Shown: positions 1 through 6,411, counted from the first letter of the stretch. The stretch is 6,877 nt of DNA from CAZKYX01 sp964557125 (GCA_964557125.1 CAZKYX010000048.1:1-6877), one strand, 5' to 3'. The notes: generated by a model not told the origin, from the sequence alone. Translations and numbers: made by a program.

Positions 1-1100
1 ATAGCACTTCTTATTTGCTTATGCCCTGGCAATATTTGTGGAAGATTACTCTCTGGATTAAAATGTCCGGCTGCATGCTCTGCAGTTATTTCTACATATC
101 CCCGTATTCCGCCGCTGTTTACAAGAACTCTGTCTATCATTGCTTTATCCTCGGTTCTTTGGGTTTGTTCTTTTGAGACAAGGGCGTATCCATAGCCACT
201 TCTTTCAGTAATTCTCTCATACGTATTTATATATACTTGATTTGTTCCATACCAAGACTCAAGAGCAGTCTGACAGTCTTCAACTCCATTAAAAAATTCT
301 GTATGTCCACTTTTTATTTTTTCATTCGTTAAAAGTTCTATGAGCTTTTTTCCAACCTCTTCTATGGGAACAACTCTAGGCAATCCTAATTTGTCAGAAA
401 TTTCGTTATGCATTTCCTCAGCGTTTCTTGTTTTGTTACTTTCTTGAAGAGCAACACGATTGAAAAGAGCCATATTGGAAGTATCCAGTACAACAGGGGG
501 TGTGAGTTCTATAAATTTAACATTTTTCTTTGCATATTCGTTCTCTTTTTTACGAAGCGCCTTTGTGTCTTCATATTTATATTTTGCTACATCATCATAA
601 AGAGAAATCATTTTTCCTTGTCCTCTTAACTGAGGATCGAAATGCCCTGGAACACTTTGAAGTCTTACAACAGCTCCTCCATCATTTATGTATGGCAAGA
701 ACTTATCTACCAAATCTTCAGATGCAATTCTATTTACTTCTTCTGTGTTTCCAGAAGTGTTAAGAATTAAGTAATCTATATTCCCAAAAGACAAAACCGA
801 ATTTTTAAATAATTCGCCTCTGCCAACTGGTGTTGAAATGTCTGTTTGAAGAAATTGCACTTCTCCACCATTCTCTTCAACTTCTTGAGCAACTTTATCT
901 GCTCGTTTTGCTTTATCGCGAAATGTTGATATTACAAAAACGCCTTCTTTGGCAAGTTCTTTAACAAGTCCGGCACCAATGTCCCGACTGCCACCGGTAA
1001 CAACAGCGATTCTACCCTTCAAAAGTTTTTCGGGTTTTTTTGTGTTTTCAATAAAATCAGTTTCTGGAATATATAGTGTTGCGTTTCGTTCTTGTGACAT
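1..1100 (-). CDS. Short-chain dehydrogenase/reductase with FabZ-like hotdog C-terminal domain (3' end cut by window edge)
   Basis: The reading frame is open from the ATG at 1100-1098 to base 1, giving 366 codons with no stop, so the C-terminus lies outside the window. Residues about 28-215 read as an NAD(P)-dependent SDR. They show a glycine-rich loop TGGSRDIG (35-42, with D40 where most SDRs have Gly), TDIS (86-89), an NTSG motif at N114, candidate catalytic Ser149, and YEDTK giving Tyr176 and Lys180. The Ser-Tyr gap of 27 is wider than the usual 13 or so. After a linker, residues about 320-366 contain AGHF (344-347) followed by LPG (357-359), like the GHFPxxPxMPG active-site stretch of FabZ dehydratases, with His346 as the possible catalytic base. 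The gap between GHF and PG is about four residues longer than in FabZ. This suggests a fused ketoreductase plus dehydratase for fatty-acyl or polyketide-like chemistry. The SDR call is firm; the hotdog call is moderate. The gene is AT-rich and has no clear Shine-Dalgarno. Confidence 0.8.
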   Translation of the reverse strand, partial: MSQERNATLYIPETDFIENTKKPEKLLKGRIAVVTGGSRDIGAGLVKELAKEGVFVISTFRDKAKRADKVAQEVEENGGEVQFLQTDISTPVGRGELFKNSVLSFGNIDYLILNTSGNTEEVNRIASEDLVDKFLPYINDGGAVVRLQSVPGHFDPQLRGQGKMISLYDDVAKYKYEDTKALRKKENEYAKKNVKFIELTPPVVLDTSNMALFNRVALQESNKTRNAEEMHNEISDKLGLPRVVPIEEVGKKLIELLTNEKIKSGHTEFFNGVEDCQTALESWYGTNQVYINTYERITERSGYGYALVSKEQTQRTEDKAMIDRVLVNSGGIRGYVEITAEHAAGHFNPESNLPQILPGHKQIRSA

Positions 1101-1135
1101 AACAAGATAAAGATTAACAGGAAGAAAATATGGTG

Positions 1136-1155
1136 TATGTAGCAATTGCTACATA
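1136..1155. promoter_or_regulatory. Perfect 20-bp palindrome, candidate operator
   Basis: TATGTAGCAATTGCTACATA equals its own reverse complement with no mismatches and no spacer. It lies 35 bases upstream of the ATG of the SDR/hotdog gene, inside the 139-base gap after pncB, where a core promoter or early leader would be expected. Perfect symmetry of this length is typical of a binding site for a homodimeric repressor. No regulator gene is visible in the window, so the partner is unknown. It could also form a hairpin in RNA, but without a loop this is less likely. Confidence 0.55.
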
Positions 1156-1194
1156 GATGTTGTGGGGAAGATTACAGAATGCGTATGGATGGAT

Positions 1195-1224
1195 GGCTCC
1201 GGTGGGTGTTACCCCGCCGGAGCC
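1195..1224 (-). terminator. GC-rich hairpin after pncB, possible transcript end
   Basis: An 8-bp perfect stem (GGCTCCGG with CCGGAGCC, 1195-1202 and 1217-1224) extends by further G-C pairs to 1206/1213, leaving a six-base loop. It starts 15 bases past the pncB stop. On the minus strand the sequence after the stem is ATCCATCC, with no U-tract, so it is not a canonical intrinsic terminator. It may protect or mark the mRNA 3' end. One internal pair is T-G on the plus strand but A-C on the minus strand. Confidence 0.4.
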
Positions 1225-1239
1225 AAAAGAAAAAGGAGA

Positions 1240-2463
1240 TTAGTACACCGTTTTTTCAAACGATGTAACTGTGTGCCCGAAGACTTCTTTGTACAATCCG
1301 ATTTCCTCTTCAGGTCCTTGCGCCTTGGCAAGATTATCGGAAAGCTTGACGGTCATCTTGCCCATCGCAATGATTGCTTTCACAATCAGCGAAAGAGCTC
1401 CAAAACCTAGGTCGTTAGTCAGGTTGGTTCCCCAACCCATAATAACTACCTTAAAGGTCTCACCAAAACGAGTCCAGAGGTCAACGATGTCATCGATATC
1501 GAGTCCGTCGCTGAAAACGAGCTGCTTGGTCTTCGGATCAATATTGAATTTCCGGTAGAAAGCTTCTGCTTTCTCGCCGAATACTTCAGCAGGACCTGAG
1601 TCGTGCCTAAGCCCAAGCCACTTGATGGCTTGTTCTGCCGTCATGTCCTTGAAGAAGAAGTCGGTGCCGAATGTATCGGTAAGAGCCACTGAAAGCGGTT
1701 CGCCGTATTCGTCCCACCACTGCTGAAGAACAATGTTGTGTGACATTCGAAGCGTTGTTCGGGTCACACTCAAAAGGGCTGCGATGACCATGAAAAGTTC
1801 ATGAGCCATTGTGCCCCTCGGCGGAATTCCAAGCTGCATCGCAAGCTTGACGTTGGAGGTACCGGTGACCTGTGAGGGAATTTCACTCAAAAGTCGCCTA
1901 AGTACATGCTCCTGCCAAGCTCCCGAAAACCGTCTGCGAGTCCCGAATTCCATAATGCGGATTCCGGGATGTTGCTTGAGGATCTCTATTTTTCTGTCAA
2001 GCCGCCTATTGCCTTCAGCTTCTGCTTCGGACAAGTCTGGCACAATCTGCTTGTAATAAAGTTCGTTGACGATTGAAAGGGACATGGTTTCCCAATACGT
2101 TTTTGTGTGCCACCTTCCCGTAAAGGAAAGGTCTAATTGACCGTCATTCGTGACACCAAGATCGTAACCGCCCAACTTGAGTTTTGAGAGAAATTCGAGG
2201 AAGTCTTCCTTGAAGAAAGGCTTATCCTCTACTGTCTTCAAACCAGAAAGGTAGACAAGTTCGTCTGCTTGAAACTCCAAATCTGCCACATAGTCGAGCT
2301 CATCTCTGAGATCGGAAATGGGAATGATTTGGCCAAGCTTTACATCCTTTGTTCGGTTTTTAAAGCCGAATGTAGTGTCAACGTCAGAGTAACGATGGAA
2401 TATGAATTGGCCCATCGTTGGCTTGTAAAAATCAAGGTCCAGACGCGATGTAATAATCGGCAT
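1240..2463 (-). CDS. pncB: Nicotinate phosphoribosyltransferase
   Basis: PncB couples nicotinate to PRPP, with ATP hydrolysis, giving nicotinate mononucleotide (NaMN) in the cytoplasmic Preiss-Handler pathway. The 407-residue product matches the usual bacterial length of about 400. Visible family signatures are DLDFYKPTM near the N-terminus (9-17), FGTRRRFS (173-180), GTSN (201-204), GTMAHE with His221 as the likely phosphorylated histidine, LTD (261-263), LRHDSG (285-290), SDGLD (318-322), GTNL (345-348) and KLSD (373-376). No key motif is missing. The ATG is preceded by AAGGAG with an 8-base gap, and the stop is TAA. It lies 187 bases after nadE on the same strand. That gap holds a hairpin and a possible promoter, so it may be transcribed separately. 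It supplies NaMN; NadD, needed to turn NaMN into the NadE substrate, is not in the window. Confidence 0.96.
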   Translation of the reverse strand: MPIITSRLDLDFYKPTMGQFIFHRYSDVDTTFGFKNRTKDVKLGQIIPISDLRDELDYVADLEFQADELVYLSGLKTVEDKPFFKEDFLEFLSKLKLGGYDLGVTNDGQLDLSFTGRWHTKTYWETMSLSIVNELYYKQIVPDLSEAEAEGNRRLDRKIEILKQHPGIRIMEFGTRRRFSGAWQEHVLRRLLSEIPSQVTGTSNVKLAMQLGIPPRGTMAHELFMVIAALLSVTRTTLRMSHNIVLQQWWDEYGEPLSVALTDTFGTDFFFKDMTAEQAIKWLGLRHDSGPAEVFGEKAEAFYRKFNIDPKTKQLVFSDGLDIDDIVDLWTRFGETFKVVIMGWGTNLTNDLGFGALSLIVKAIIAMGKMTVKLSDNLAKAQGPEEEIGLYKEVFGHTVTSFEKTVY

Positions 2464-2471
2464 TTTCTAAT

Positions 2472-2477
2472 CTCCTT
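2472..2477 (-). promoter_or_regulatory. Ribosome binding site of pncB
   Basis: AAGGAG on the minus strand, eight bases before the ATG at 2463. This fixes the start and excludes an internal one. Confidence 0.8.
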
Positions 2478-2490
2478 ATTGTTAATGTAC
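2478..2490 (-). promoter_or_regulatory. Shared upstream element, pncB copy
   Basis: GTACATTAACAAT on the minus strand directly abuts the Shine-Dalgarno. It matches the nadE and deoxyribosyltransferase-like copies (GCACATTTACAAT) at 11 of 13 positions. It may be an operator, a translational leader element, or shared ancestry of the leaders. Confidence 0.45.
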
Positions 2491-2493
2491 TTT

Positions 2494-2516
2494 ATTTTAA
2501 CCCCATGCGTACGGGG
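2494..2516 (-). promoter_or_regulatory. Possible pncB -10 box next to a CCCC-N8-GGGG inverted repeat
   Basis: TAAAAT (2499-2494 on the minus strand) differs from TATAAT at one base and would start the transcript roughly 24 bases before the pncB ATG, keeping the Shine-Dalgarno in the mRNA. No good -35 box sits 17 bases upstream (CTTTCT). CCCC at 2501-2504 and GGGG at 2513-2516 form a short inverted repeat in the would-be spacer. The promoter is tentative. Confidence 0.3.
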
Positions 2517-2519
2517 AGA

Positions 2520-2586
2520 AAGTTGGTTTTTACTTGAATCCAACTTGAGATTCACTTTTATGAACCTTAAGTCAAATTAAAGTTGG
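2520..2586. repeat. AAGTTGG repeats in the nadE-pncB gap
   Basis: AAGTTGG occurs at 2520-2526 and 2580-2586 as direct copies 60 bases apart. The reverse complement CCAACTT lies between them at 2540-2546. Either outer copy could pair with the middle one in RNA, giving two mutually exclusive stems. Seven-base arms in AT-rich DNA can arise by chance, so functional meaning is uncertain. Confidence 0.3.
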
Positions 2587-2589
2587 TGC

Positions 2590-2612
2590 CCCACCCCGCT
2601 AAGCGGGGTGGG
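2590..2612 (-). terminator. GC-rich hairpin after nadE, possible transcript end
   Basis: A perfect 10-bp stem (CCCACCCCGC with GCGGGGTGGG) closes a three-base loop, 38 bases beyond the nadE stop. On the minus strand the downstream sequence is GGCACCAACTTTAATTT, which is not a proper U-tract, so termination would be inefficient or need another factor. On the plus strand a short T4 follows at 2617-2620, but no plus-strand gene ends here. Confidence 0.4.
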
Positions 2613-2650
2613 ACGGTTTTGTATTTCAAAAATCGATGATAAAACCCTTG

Positions 2651-4672
2651 CTAGTCGGGCTCAGCGTCGATTTTTGCAAAATCCCTCTTGTACCAGTCCG
2701 GAGACATAACTACAGGAAGGTGGAGGGAACGTTCGCGGTCAAGGTCAATGCGTCCCTGATGCACCGCTTGGGGCATCTGAACACGCTTGAAAGTTGAACG
2801 GAAATACAGTGTCACAAAGCGTTTTGTCCACGCCTTGAGGTCGCCTTTTTTGTACCACGATGCAAGCTTTAAAAGCTCATCATCGGAGTATTTACTACGA
2901 ACCGATACATACATGTCGTACGGTCCCTTTTTTTCACCAATGAGAAGATCAAGAAGGGTATCAAGCACATCAAAGGGCATGAGATCCTTTTCATCTTCCT
3001 GGTTGGGCTCAAGTTCTGCCGAAGCTTCAGTTTCGAGAAGTTTTTGAAGACTCTCAAACTCATACCCGCTTGAATGGAGATGTTTCAGAAGACGTAGAAT
3101 TACACTTTTCGGAAGATTTCCGATAAGTGAATATCCGCCTTCCATATCACCACCAATGGTGGTATATCCCACTGCGTTTTCTGACATGTTGCCGGTATGC
3201 AAAAAGAGTGCTTTTGCTTCGCTTGTCCAGTTCCACATCCGCATCCCGCGAATACGGGGCTGGATGTTTTGCTTGGCAAGAGAGCTAAGAGCCTCTCCTT
3301 TCAGTTTTTCCTGAACTGCCAACTCAAGATTGAATGCATCCTCTATCGATTCTTCGACAAAGGTCACACGCATTTCTTTTGCGGCAAGTTTTGCGATATT
3401 TTTGGTATCGTCTGAGTTGTAACGAGTCGGCATTGAGAAGCAATGGATGAAATCCTTAATCTTTTCTTCCTGCTCCCATTCCGAAAGTTCTGCATACTTT
3501 CGTTTGACATAATCTTTGGCGAAAAGCCAAGAGACAAGTAGGGTCAGATAAGAATCGTTACCGCCCGAAAGGGCTATTCCGATTCTTTCAAACGCTCCAC
3601 TTTTCTCAAAGTAACCAGCAAGTCCGGTCTGCATTGCCATCAACACATCGTTGTAATACTCAATGTGTGGAGGCACTGCTGCCATTTCTGATGGAATAAA
3701 CGGATTTCCTGCGTTAGATTGAGGAGCAGGAAGCATGCTAACTGCTGCACTGTCCCAGTAATCAACTTTTACATGATGAGGTTTGGGCATGCTTGATGCT
3801 ACAAAGTTAACCCAGTCACGTCGCCATGTTGTCCGTTCGCCTTTATTTCGCTTTGTGGTGTTGAGATCAACGACACTTGCGCTAAACCCTTCACACCACC
3901 TTTTTCCCTCAATGATAAGCCTACCGTTTTGGTAAATAAAGCCTCCTCCATCAAATGCGTCCGCATCTTGTCCACCATACTGATTGGTATAGACAAGAAC
4001 GACGTTGTTGTCTGAGGCTCTGGTTGCAATCATTTCTCGGCGGGTGTTAAGAACACCTGCTCTGAAAGGAGAGGCAGAGATATTGGCAACGATATCAGAT
4101 TCAAATCCGCGCCGGGACATCGGTCCATTTGAGGACCAAATATCTTCACAGACTTCGATTGAAAGTGTTCCAAAAGGAAAGTCAAAGACTAAATCCCCAA
4201 AGGGAATTTCCTTTTGTAAAGGCGAGTTTTGAAATGGCTGGATGAGCTGATAGTATCCCGCAATTCCGGGACTAAAAGTTCTCACCTCATGAAAAATACC
4301 ATCGTTGGGAAGTTTTTCTTTGGGTACAAACCCAAGAATTTCTCCCTTATAGATGCACGCTGCGCAATTGAAAACCTGTCCTCTGTGTGGAATTGTTACT
4401 CCCACGACAAAAACAGGGTCGAAGGCACCATTGATCTGGTGTGTTGCTGTGGCAAATTGCTGAAACGCTTTCAGCTGTTCTTCAACAAAGAGGGGAAAGA
4501 GAACGAGGTCTTCTGAGGGGTATCCTGAAAAGACTTGTTCTTGGAAAACTGCAATGGTGCAGTTTTCCTTTGCCATCTTGATTGCCATTGCCAGAACCTT
4601 CTCACGATTTTGCGTGAAGTTGCCGACATGCGTATCAATTGACGCAAAACCGATCTTGATAAGATTGGACAC
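2651..4672 (-). CDS. nadE: Glutamine-dependent NAD+ synthetase
   Basis: NadE amidates deamido-NAD (NaAD) to NAD+ with ATP, taking ammonia from glutamine; this is the last step of NAD synthesis. The 673-residue product has the two-domain form, close in length to the long mycobacterial type. Residues about 5-270 form a nitrilase-fold glutaminase with Glu45 (QEQVFSGYPSEDL), Lys118 (KEKLP, 118-122) and Cys175 (EVCEDIW) as the likely triad. Residues about 340-673 form the synthetase: the PP-loop SGGNDS (369-374) binds ATP, and TGNMSENAVGYTTIGGDM (493-510) is the conserved substrate region. The C-terminal block FKRVQMPQAVHQGRI resembles the family end. The start is GTG, supported by GGAGGA eight bases upstream and by the N-terminal beta-strand of the glutaminase beginning at once. 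The stop is TAG. It follows a strong terminator, so it probably has its own promoter, although none is clear. Confidence 0.96.
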   Translation of the reverse strand: MSNLIKIGFASIDTHVGNFTQNREKVLAMAIKMAKENCTIAVFQEQVFSGYPSEDLVLFPLFVEEQLKAFQQFATATHQINGAFDPVFVVGVTIPHRGQVFNCAACIYKGEILGFVPKEKLPNDGIFHEVRTFSPGIAGYYQLIQPFQNSPLQKEIPFGDLVFDFPFGTLSIEVCEDIWSSNGPMSRRGFESDIVANISASPFRAGVLNTRREMIATRASDNNVVLVYTNQYGGQDADAFDGGGFIYQNGRLIIEGKRWCEGFSASVVDLNTTKRNKGERTTWRRDWVNFVASSMPKPHHVKVDYWDSAAVSMLPAPQSNAGNPFIPSEMAAVPPHIEYYNDVLMAMQTGLAGYFEKSGAFERIGIALSGGNDSYLTLLVSWLFAKDYVKRKYAELSEWEQEEKIKDFIHCFSMPTRYNSDDTKNIAKLAAKEMRVTFVEESIEDAFNLELAVQEKLKGEALSSLAKQNIQPRIRGMRMWNWTSEAKALFLHTGNMSENAVGYTTIGGDMEGGYSLIGNLPKSVILRLLKHLHSSGYEFESLQKLLETEASAELEPNQEDEKDLMPFDVLDTLLDLLIGEKKGPYDMYVSVRSKYSDDELLKLASWYKKGDLKAWTKRFVTLYFRSTFKRVQMPQAVHQGRIDLDRERSLHLPVVMSPDWYKRDFAKIDAEPD

Positions 4673-4680
4673 TGTAATGT

Positions 4681-4686
4681 TCCTCC
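4681..4686 (-). promoter_or_regulatory. Ribosome binding site deciding the GTG start of nadE
   Basis: GGAGGA on the minus strand, eight bases before the GTG at 4672. No ATG at the protein N-terminus competes with it, so the GTG start is well supported. Confidence 0.8.
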
Positions 4687-4700
4687 AATTGTAAATGTGC
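4687..4700 (-). promoter_or_regulatory. Shared upstream element, nadE copy
   Basis: GCACATTTACAATT on the minus strand is identical over 14 bases to the copy upstream of the deoxyribosyltransferase-like gene (6412-6425) and abuts the Shine-Dalgarno. It contains TACAAT, which resembles a -10 box. A -10 here would leave the Shine-Dalgarno outside the transcript, so a promoter reading is unlikely. Confidence 0.5.
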
Positions 4701-4728
4701 TAGTTAATTAATTGCTTTTTACGGCAAG

Positions 4729-4763
4729 TTTGAGTGCACTTTTGAAATGTACTCGAACTCAAA
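4729..4763. repeat. Inverted repeat upstream of nadE
   Basis: TTTGAGT (4729-4735) and ACTCAAA (4757-4763) are reverse complements separated by 21 bases. The left arm overlaps the 8-bp palindrome AGTGCACT (4733-4740). It lies between the upstream terminator and the nadE leader, where a promoter or operator would be expected. I see no convincing -35/-10 pair around it. Confidence 0.35.
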
Positions 4764-4765
4764 GT

Positions 4766-4799
4766 AAAAAAAGGAGGAGGGCACCGTATGGTACCCTCC
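4766..4799 (-). terminator. Intrinsic terminator of the nicotinamidase operon
   Basis: On the minus strand GGAGGGTACC pairs with GGTGCCCTCC (10 bp, one G-T wobble) around the loop ATAC, then TCC and a run of seven Ts. It begins 20 bases after the nicotinamidase stop. This is a textbook rho-independent terminator and should largely separate the upstream two-gene unit from nadE. Confidence 0.9.
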
Positions 4800-4818
4800 A
4801 ATTGTTTCGACCAAACGG

Positions 4819-5883
4819 TCAGGATTTTTGATCCATCTCTGCTACCAGCTCCGGCATGATGCCTGGCCAGTTTTCGATCGGATCGGTTGTCTTGACGAAA
4901 TGAACCCCCAATGCGGAAAGCTTGACCTTGGCTTCATCAGCCAAAAATTCAAGCCCCTCAACTGGAGACATTGCATCTTCGAGATAGTACGTGGCTTTTG
5001 CAAGCCATGGCTGCTTCTCAAGTACCCGAAGTACTGTTGCAGGTACACAATGAGTGCTTGCCTGCCCTCCCACAATCCATGCCTCAGCAAGAAAGATGTT
5101 ATCGAGAAGCCGCCTGTTTTCCTGAGCAAGTGGAATAGGCGTTCCATCATGAAAAGTTAAAATGTCCGGCCCAAGTGCTGAGAAGCACTCGAGATATGGA
5201 CTTTCTCCCTTTGTGATGACGGGGTTGATAGTACCCCTGACGTACTCATGGAACATCACTGCTTCATCGAGCACACCCATAAGGCTTTGCCCACGAGTTG
5301 CGGTTCTACAGTGCTCTGGCCATGTCCGAAGCTGGGGTCTCTCAAGCTCGACAAGCTTTTGGCAGTAGTATGCAAGAAATTCGTTGATGAACTCCTCAGT
5401 ATACCCACCGGGCAGCATCGAAACAATCGTCGGATTGACCCGCCATTTGCCTTTTACGAAGTCAGATTCCTCAAACGTCGTGACTTTAGGCTCAGGATGA
5501 TTTCCGTTGCTGTCGATGAGAAAATGCGGTGTCGTCACCATGGTTGTTGGATGCGAATCGGCCGTAAGGATAATCTGCTTCAAGTAACGCATGTGACGGT
5601 AGATAAACTCTACCTGCCTTCTTTGATCACTCATGGCGCCTGCAACCGCAAGCGACCCATTGGGGTCACAGAAGTCACGGTTCATGTCGACAAGAGTCAA
5701 TACGATCTCGGGGTCTTCAAGGTTTACAACAGGTACCCGATGCTTCATGCGATAGATCTCTGCGAGATCAATCAAGCGCGGGAACGGTGAGCTTGGTCCG
5801 GGCAATCCGATTTCACGATAATATGCCGGATTCTCCGCATTGTTCGGAGAATAAAACTCAGGAGCTGGAAGATTCCACTTCAT
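4819..5883 (-). CDS. pncA: Nicotinamidase / isochorismatase-fold cysteine hydrolase, extended form
   Basis: Nicotinamidase hydrolyses nicotinamide to nicotinate and ammonia, feeding PncB. The expected sites appear in order: Asp66 in LVDMNRDF, metal-site Asp109 and His111 (ADSH), WPEHC with His191, Lys225 in ITKGESPYLECFSALG, and nucleophile Cys279 in VGGQASTHCV. This is the full Asp-Lys-Cys triad and Asp-His-His metal site of PncA. At 354 residues it is much longer than typical bacterial PncA (about 180-215). It has about 58 extra residues before the first strand and a long insert between the DxH and WPxHC motifs, which lie 80 residues apart instead of roughly 30-35. The ATG overlaps the TGA of the upstream gene as ATGA, and a weak AAAGG lies about ten bases upstream, so translation is probably coupled. 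The context supports nicotinamidase; a related amidohydrolase is possible. Confidence 0.87.
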   Translation of the reverse strand: MKWNLPAPEFYSPNNAENPAYYREIGLPGPSSPFPRLIDLAEIYRMKHRVPVVNLEDPEIVLTLVDMNRDFCDPNGSLAVAGAMSDQRRQVEFIYRHMRYLKQIILTADSHPTTMVTTPHFLIDSNGNHPEPKVTTFEESDFVKGKWRVNPTIVSMLPGGYTEEFINEFLAYYCQKLVELERPQLRTWPEHCRTATRGQSLMGVLDEAVMFHEYVRGTINPVITKGESPYLECFSALGPDILTFHDGTPIPLAQENRRLLDNIFLAEAWIVGGQASTHCVPATVLRVLEKQPWLAKATYYLEDAMSPVEGLEFLADEAKVKLSALGVHFVKTTDPIENWPGIMPELVAEMDQKS

Positions 5884-6386
5884 TTCTTTTCAACCTTTCT
5901 GTGGGGATTGTACCCCGCAATGGACTCGCGGATGCGAGCGATTTGAATGAGTTTGAGACTCACCTCGAGCATTAGCTCGAGAGAATCAACAAGGTAAAGG
6001 TTGTCAAGCCTCTGCTCTCTCAGATGAGAATAGGCAAGGGCTCGGGTTCTGATTGATTCGTCTCGGAGTTTTGGGTCGTCAAGTCCACAATCGAGATTCG
6101 TCTCGAGGTAAACCAAAACGTCCCGCCGGACATCAATTCTTGCTGCATCCAGGATTTGAAATCCCAGCTCAGTAAGTGAGCCAAGCGAATATGAGTCAAT
6201 GGTTACTGCTACAAGCAGCACTTCATCGCGAGCCATATGCTGTGCTTCAGTTAGAGCGTCCTCGGGTTTCCAGTCGTCTTTTTGAGGCTCGAAATATTCG
6301 ATACCTAATTCGTCGTACTTTTTCTTGAAGGGATCACGCCATGTGCTCCCTCCGCATGTACCGAATAGGCCTACGCAAAGTGACAT
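5880..6386 (-). CDS. Nucleoside 2-deoxyribosyltransferase-like protein
   Basis: The 168-residue product begins MSLCVGLFGTCGGSTWRDPF. The GTCGGSTWR stretch (9-17) fits the first strand and ligand loop of the nucleoside 2-deoxyribosyltransferase (NDT) fold, which is related to TIR-type folds. SYSLGSLTELGFQI (65-78) matches the helix carrying the NDT nucleophile, making Glu73 the candidate catalytic residue. The Asp usually six residues before that Glu is Ser67 here, so the chemistry may differ from classic NDTs. I chose the ATG at 6386 because AAGGGGGGA lies five bases upstream and the fold starts at once; an in-frame extension to 6527 would run through the promoter. Its TGA overlaps the nicotinamidase ATG. 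Acting before nicotinamidase, it might cleave or exchange the base of a nicotinamide nucleoside or nucleotide, but this is inferred only from context. The C-terminal 30 residues are helical and basic. Confidence 0.8.
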   Translation of the reverse strand: MSLCVGLFGTCGGSTWRDPFKKKYDELGIEYFEPQKDDWKPEDALTEAQHMARDEVLLVAVTIDSYSLGSLTELGFQILDAARIDVRRDVLVYLETNLDCGLDDPKLRDESIRTRALAYSHLREQRLDNLYLVDSLELMLEVSLKLIQIARIRESIAGYNPHRKVEKK

Positions 6387-6391
6387 GAATG

Positions 6392-6400
6392 TCCCCCCTT
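6392..6400 (-). promoter_or_regulatory. Ribosome binding site of the deoxyribosyltransferase-like gene
   Basis: AAGGGGGGA on the minus strand, five bases before the ATG at 6386. It decides the start against the longer open frame reaching 6527. Confidence 0.7.
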
Positions 6401-6411
6401 TTGTTTGGTCG

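Noticed and set aside
408..763. Small plus-strand open frames in the left part
   Set aside because: They lie antisense to the long SDR frame and translate to Phe/Leu-rich shadow peptides.
2340..2580. Short open frames on both strands near the start of pncB
   Set aside because: They overlap the pncB N-terminus or its leader without ribosome binding sites or motifs.
4842..5150. Minus-strand open frame in another register inside the nicotinamidase gene
   Set aside because: It lies within the real gene, which contains Cys279 in this stretch; the alternative product has no family features.
5248..5790. 180-codon plus-strand open frame opposite the nicotinamidase gene
   Set aside because: It is antisense to a gene with a complete catalytic signature, has no ribosome binding site, and its product shows no recognisable motif.
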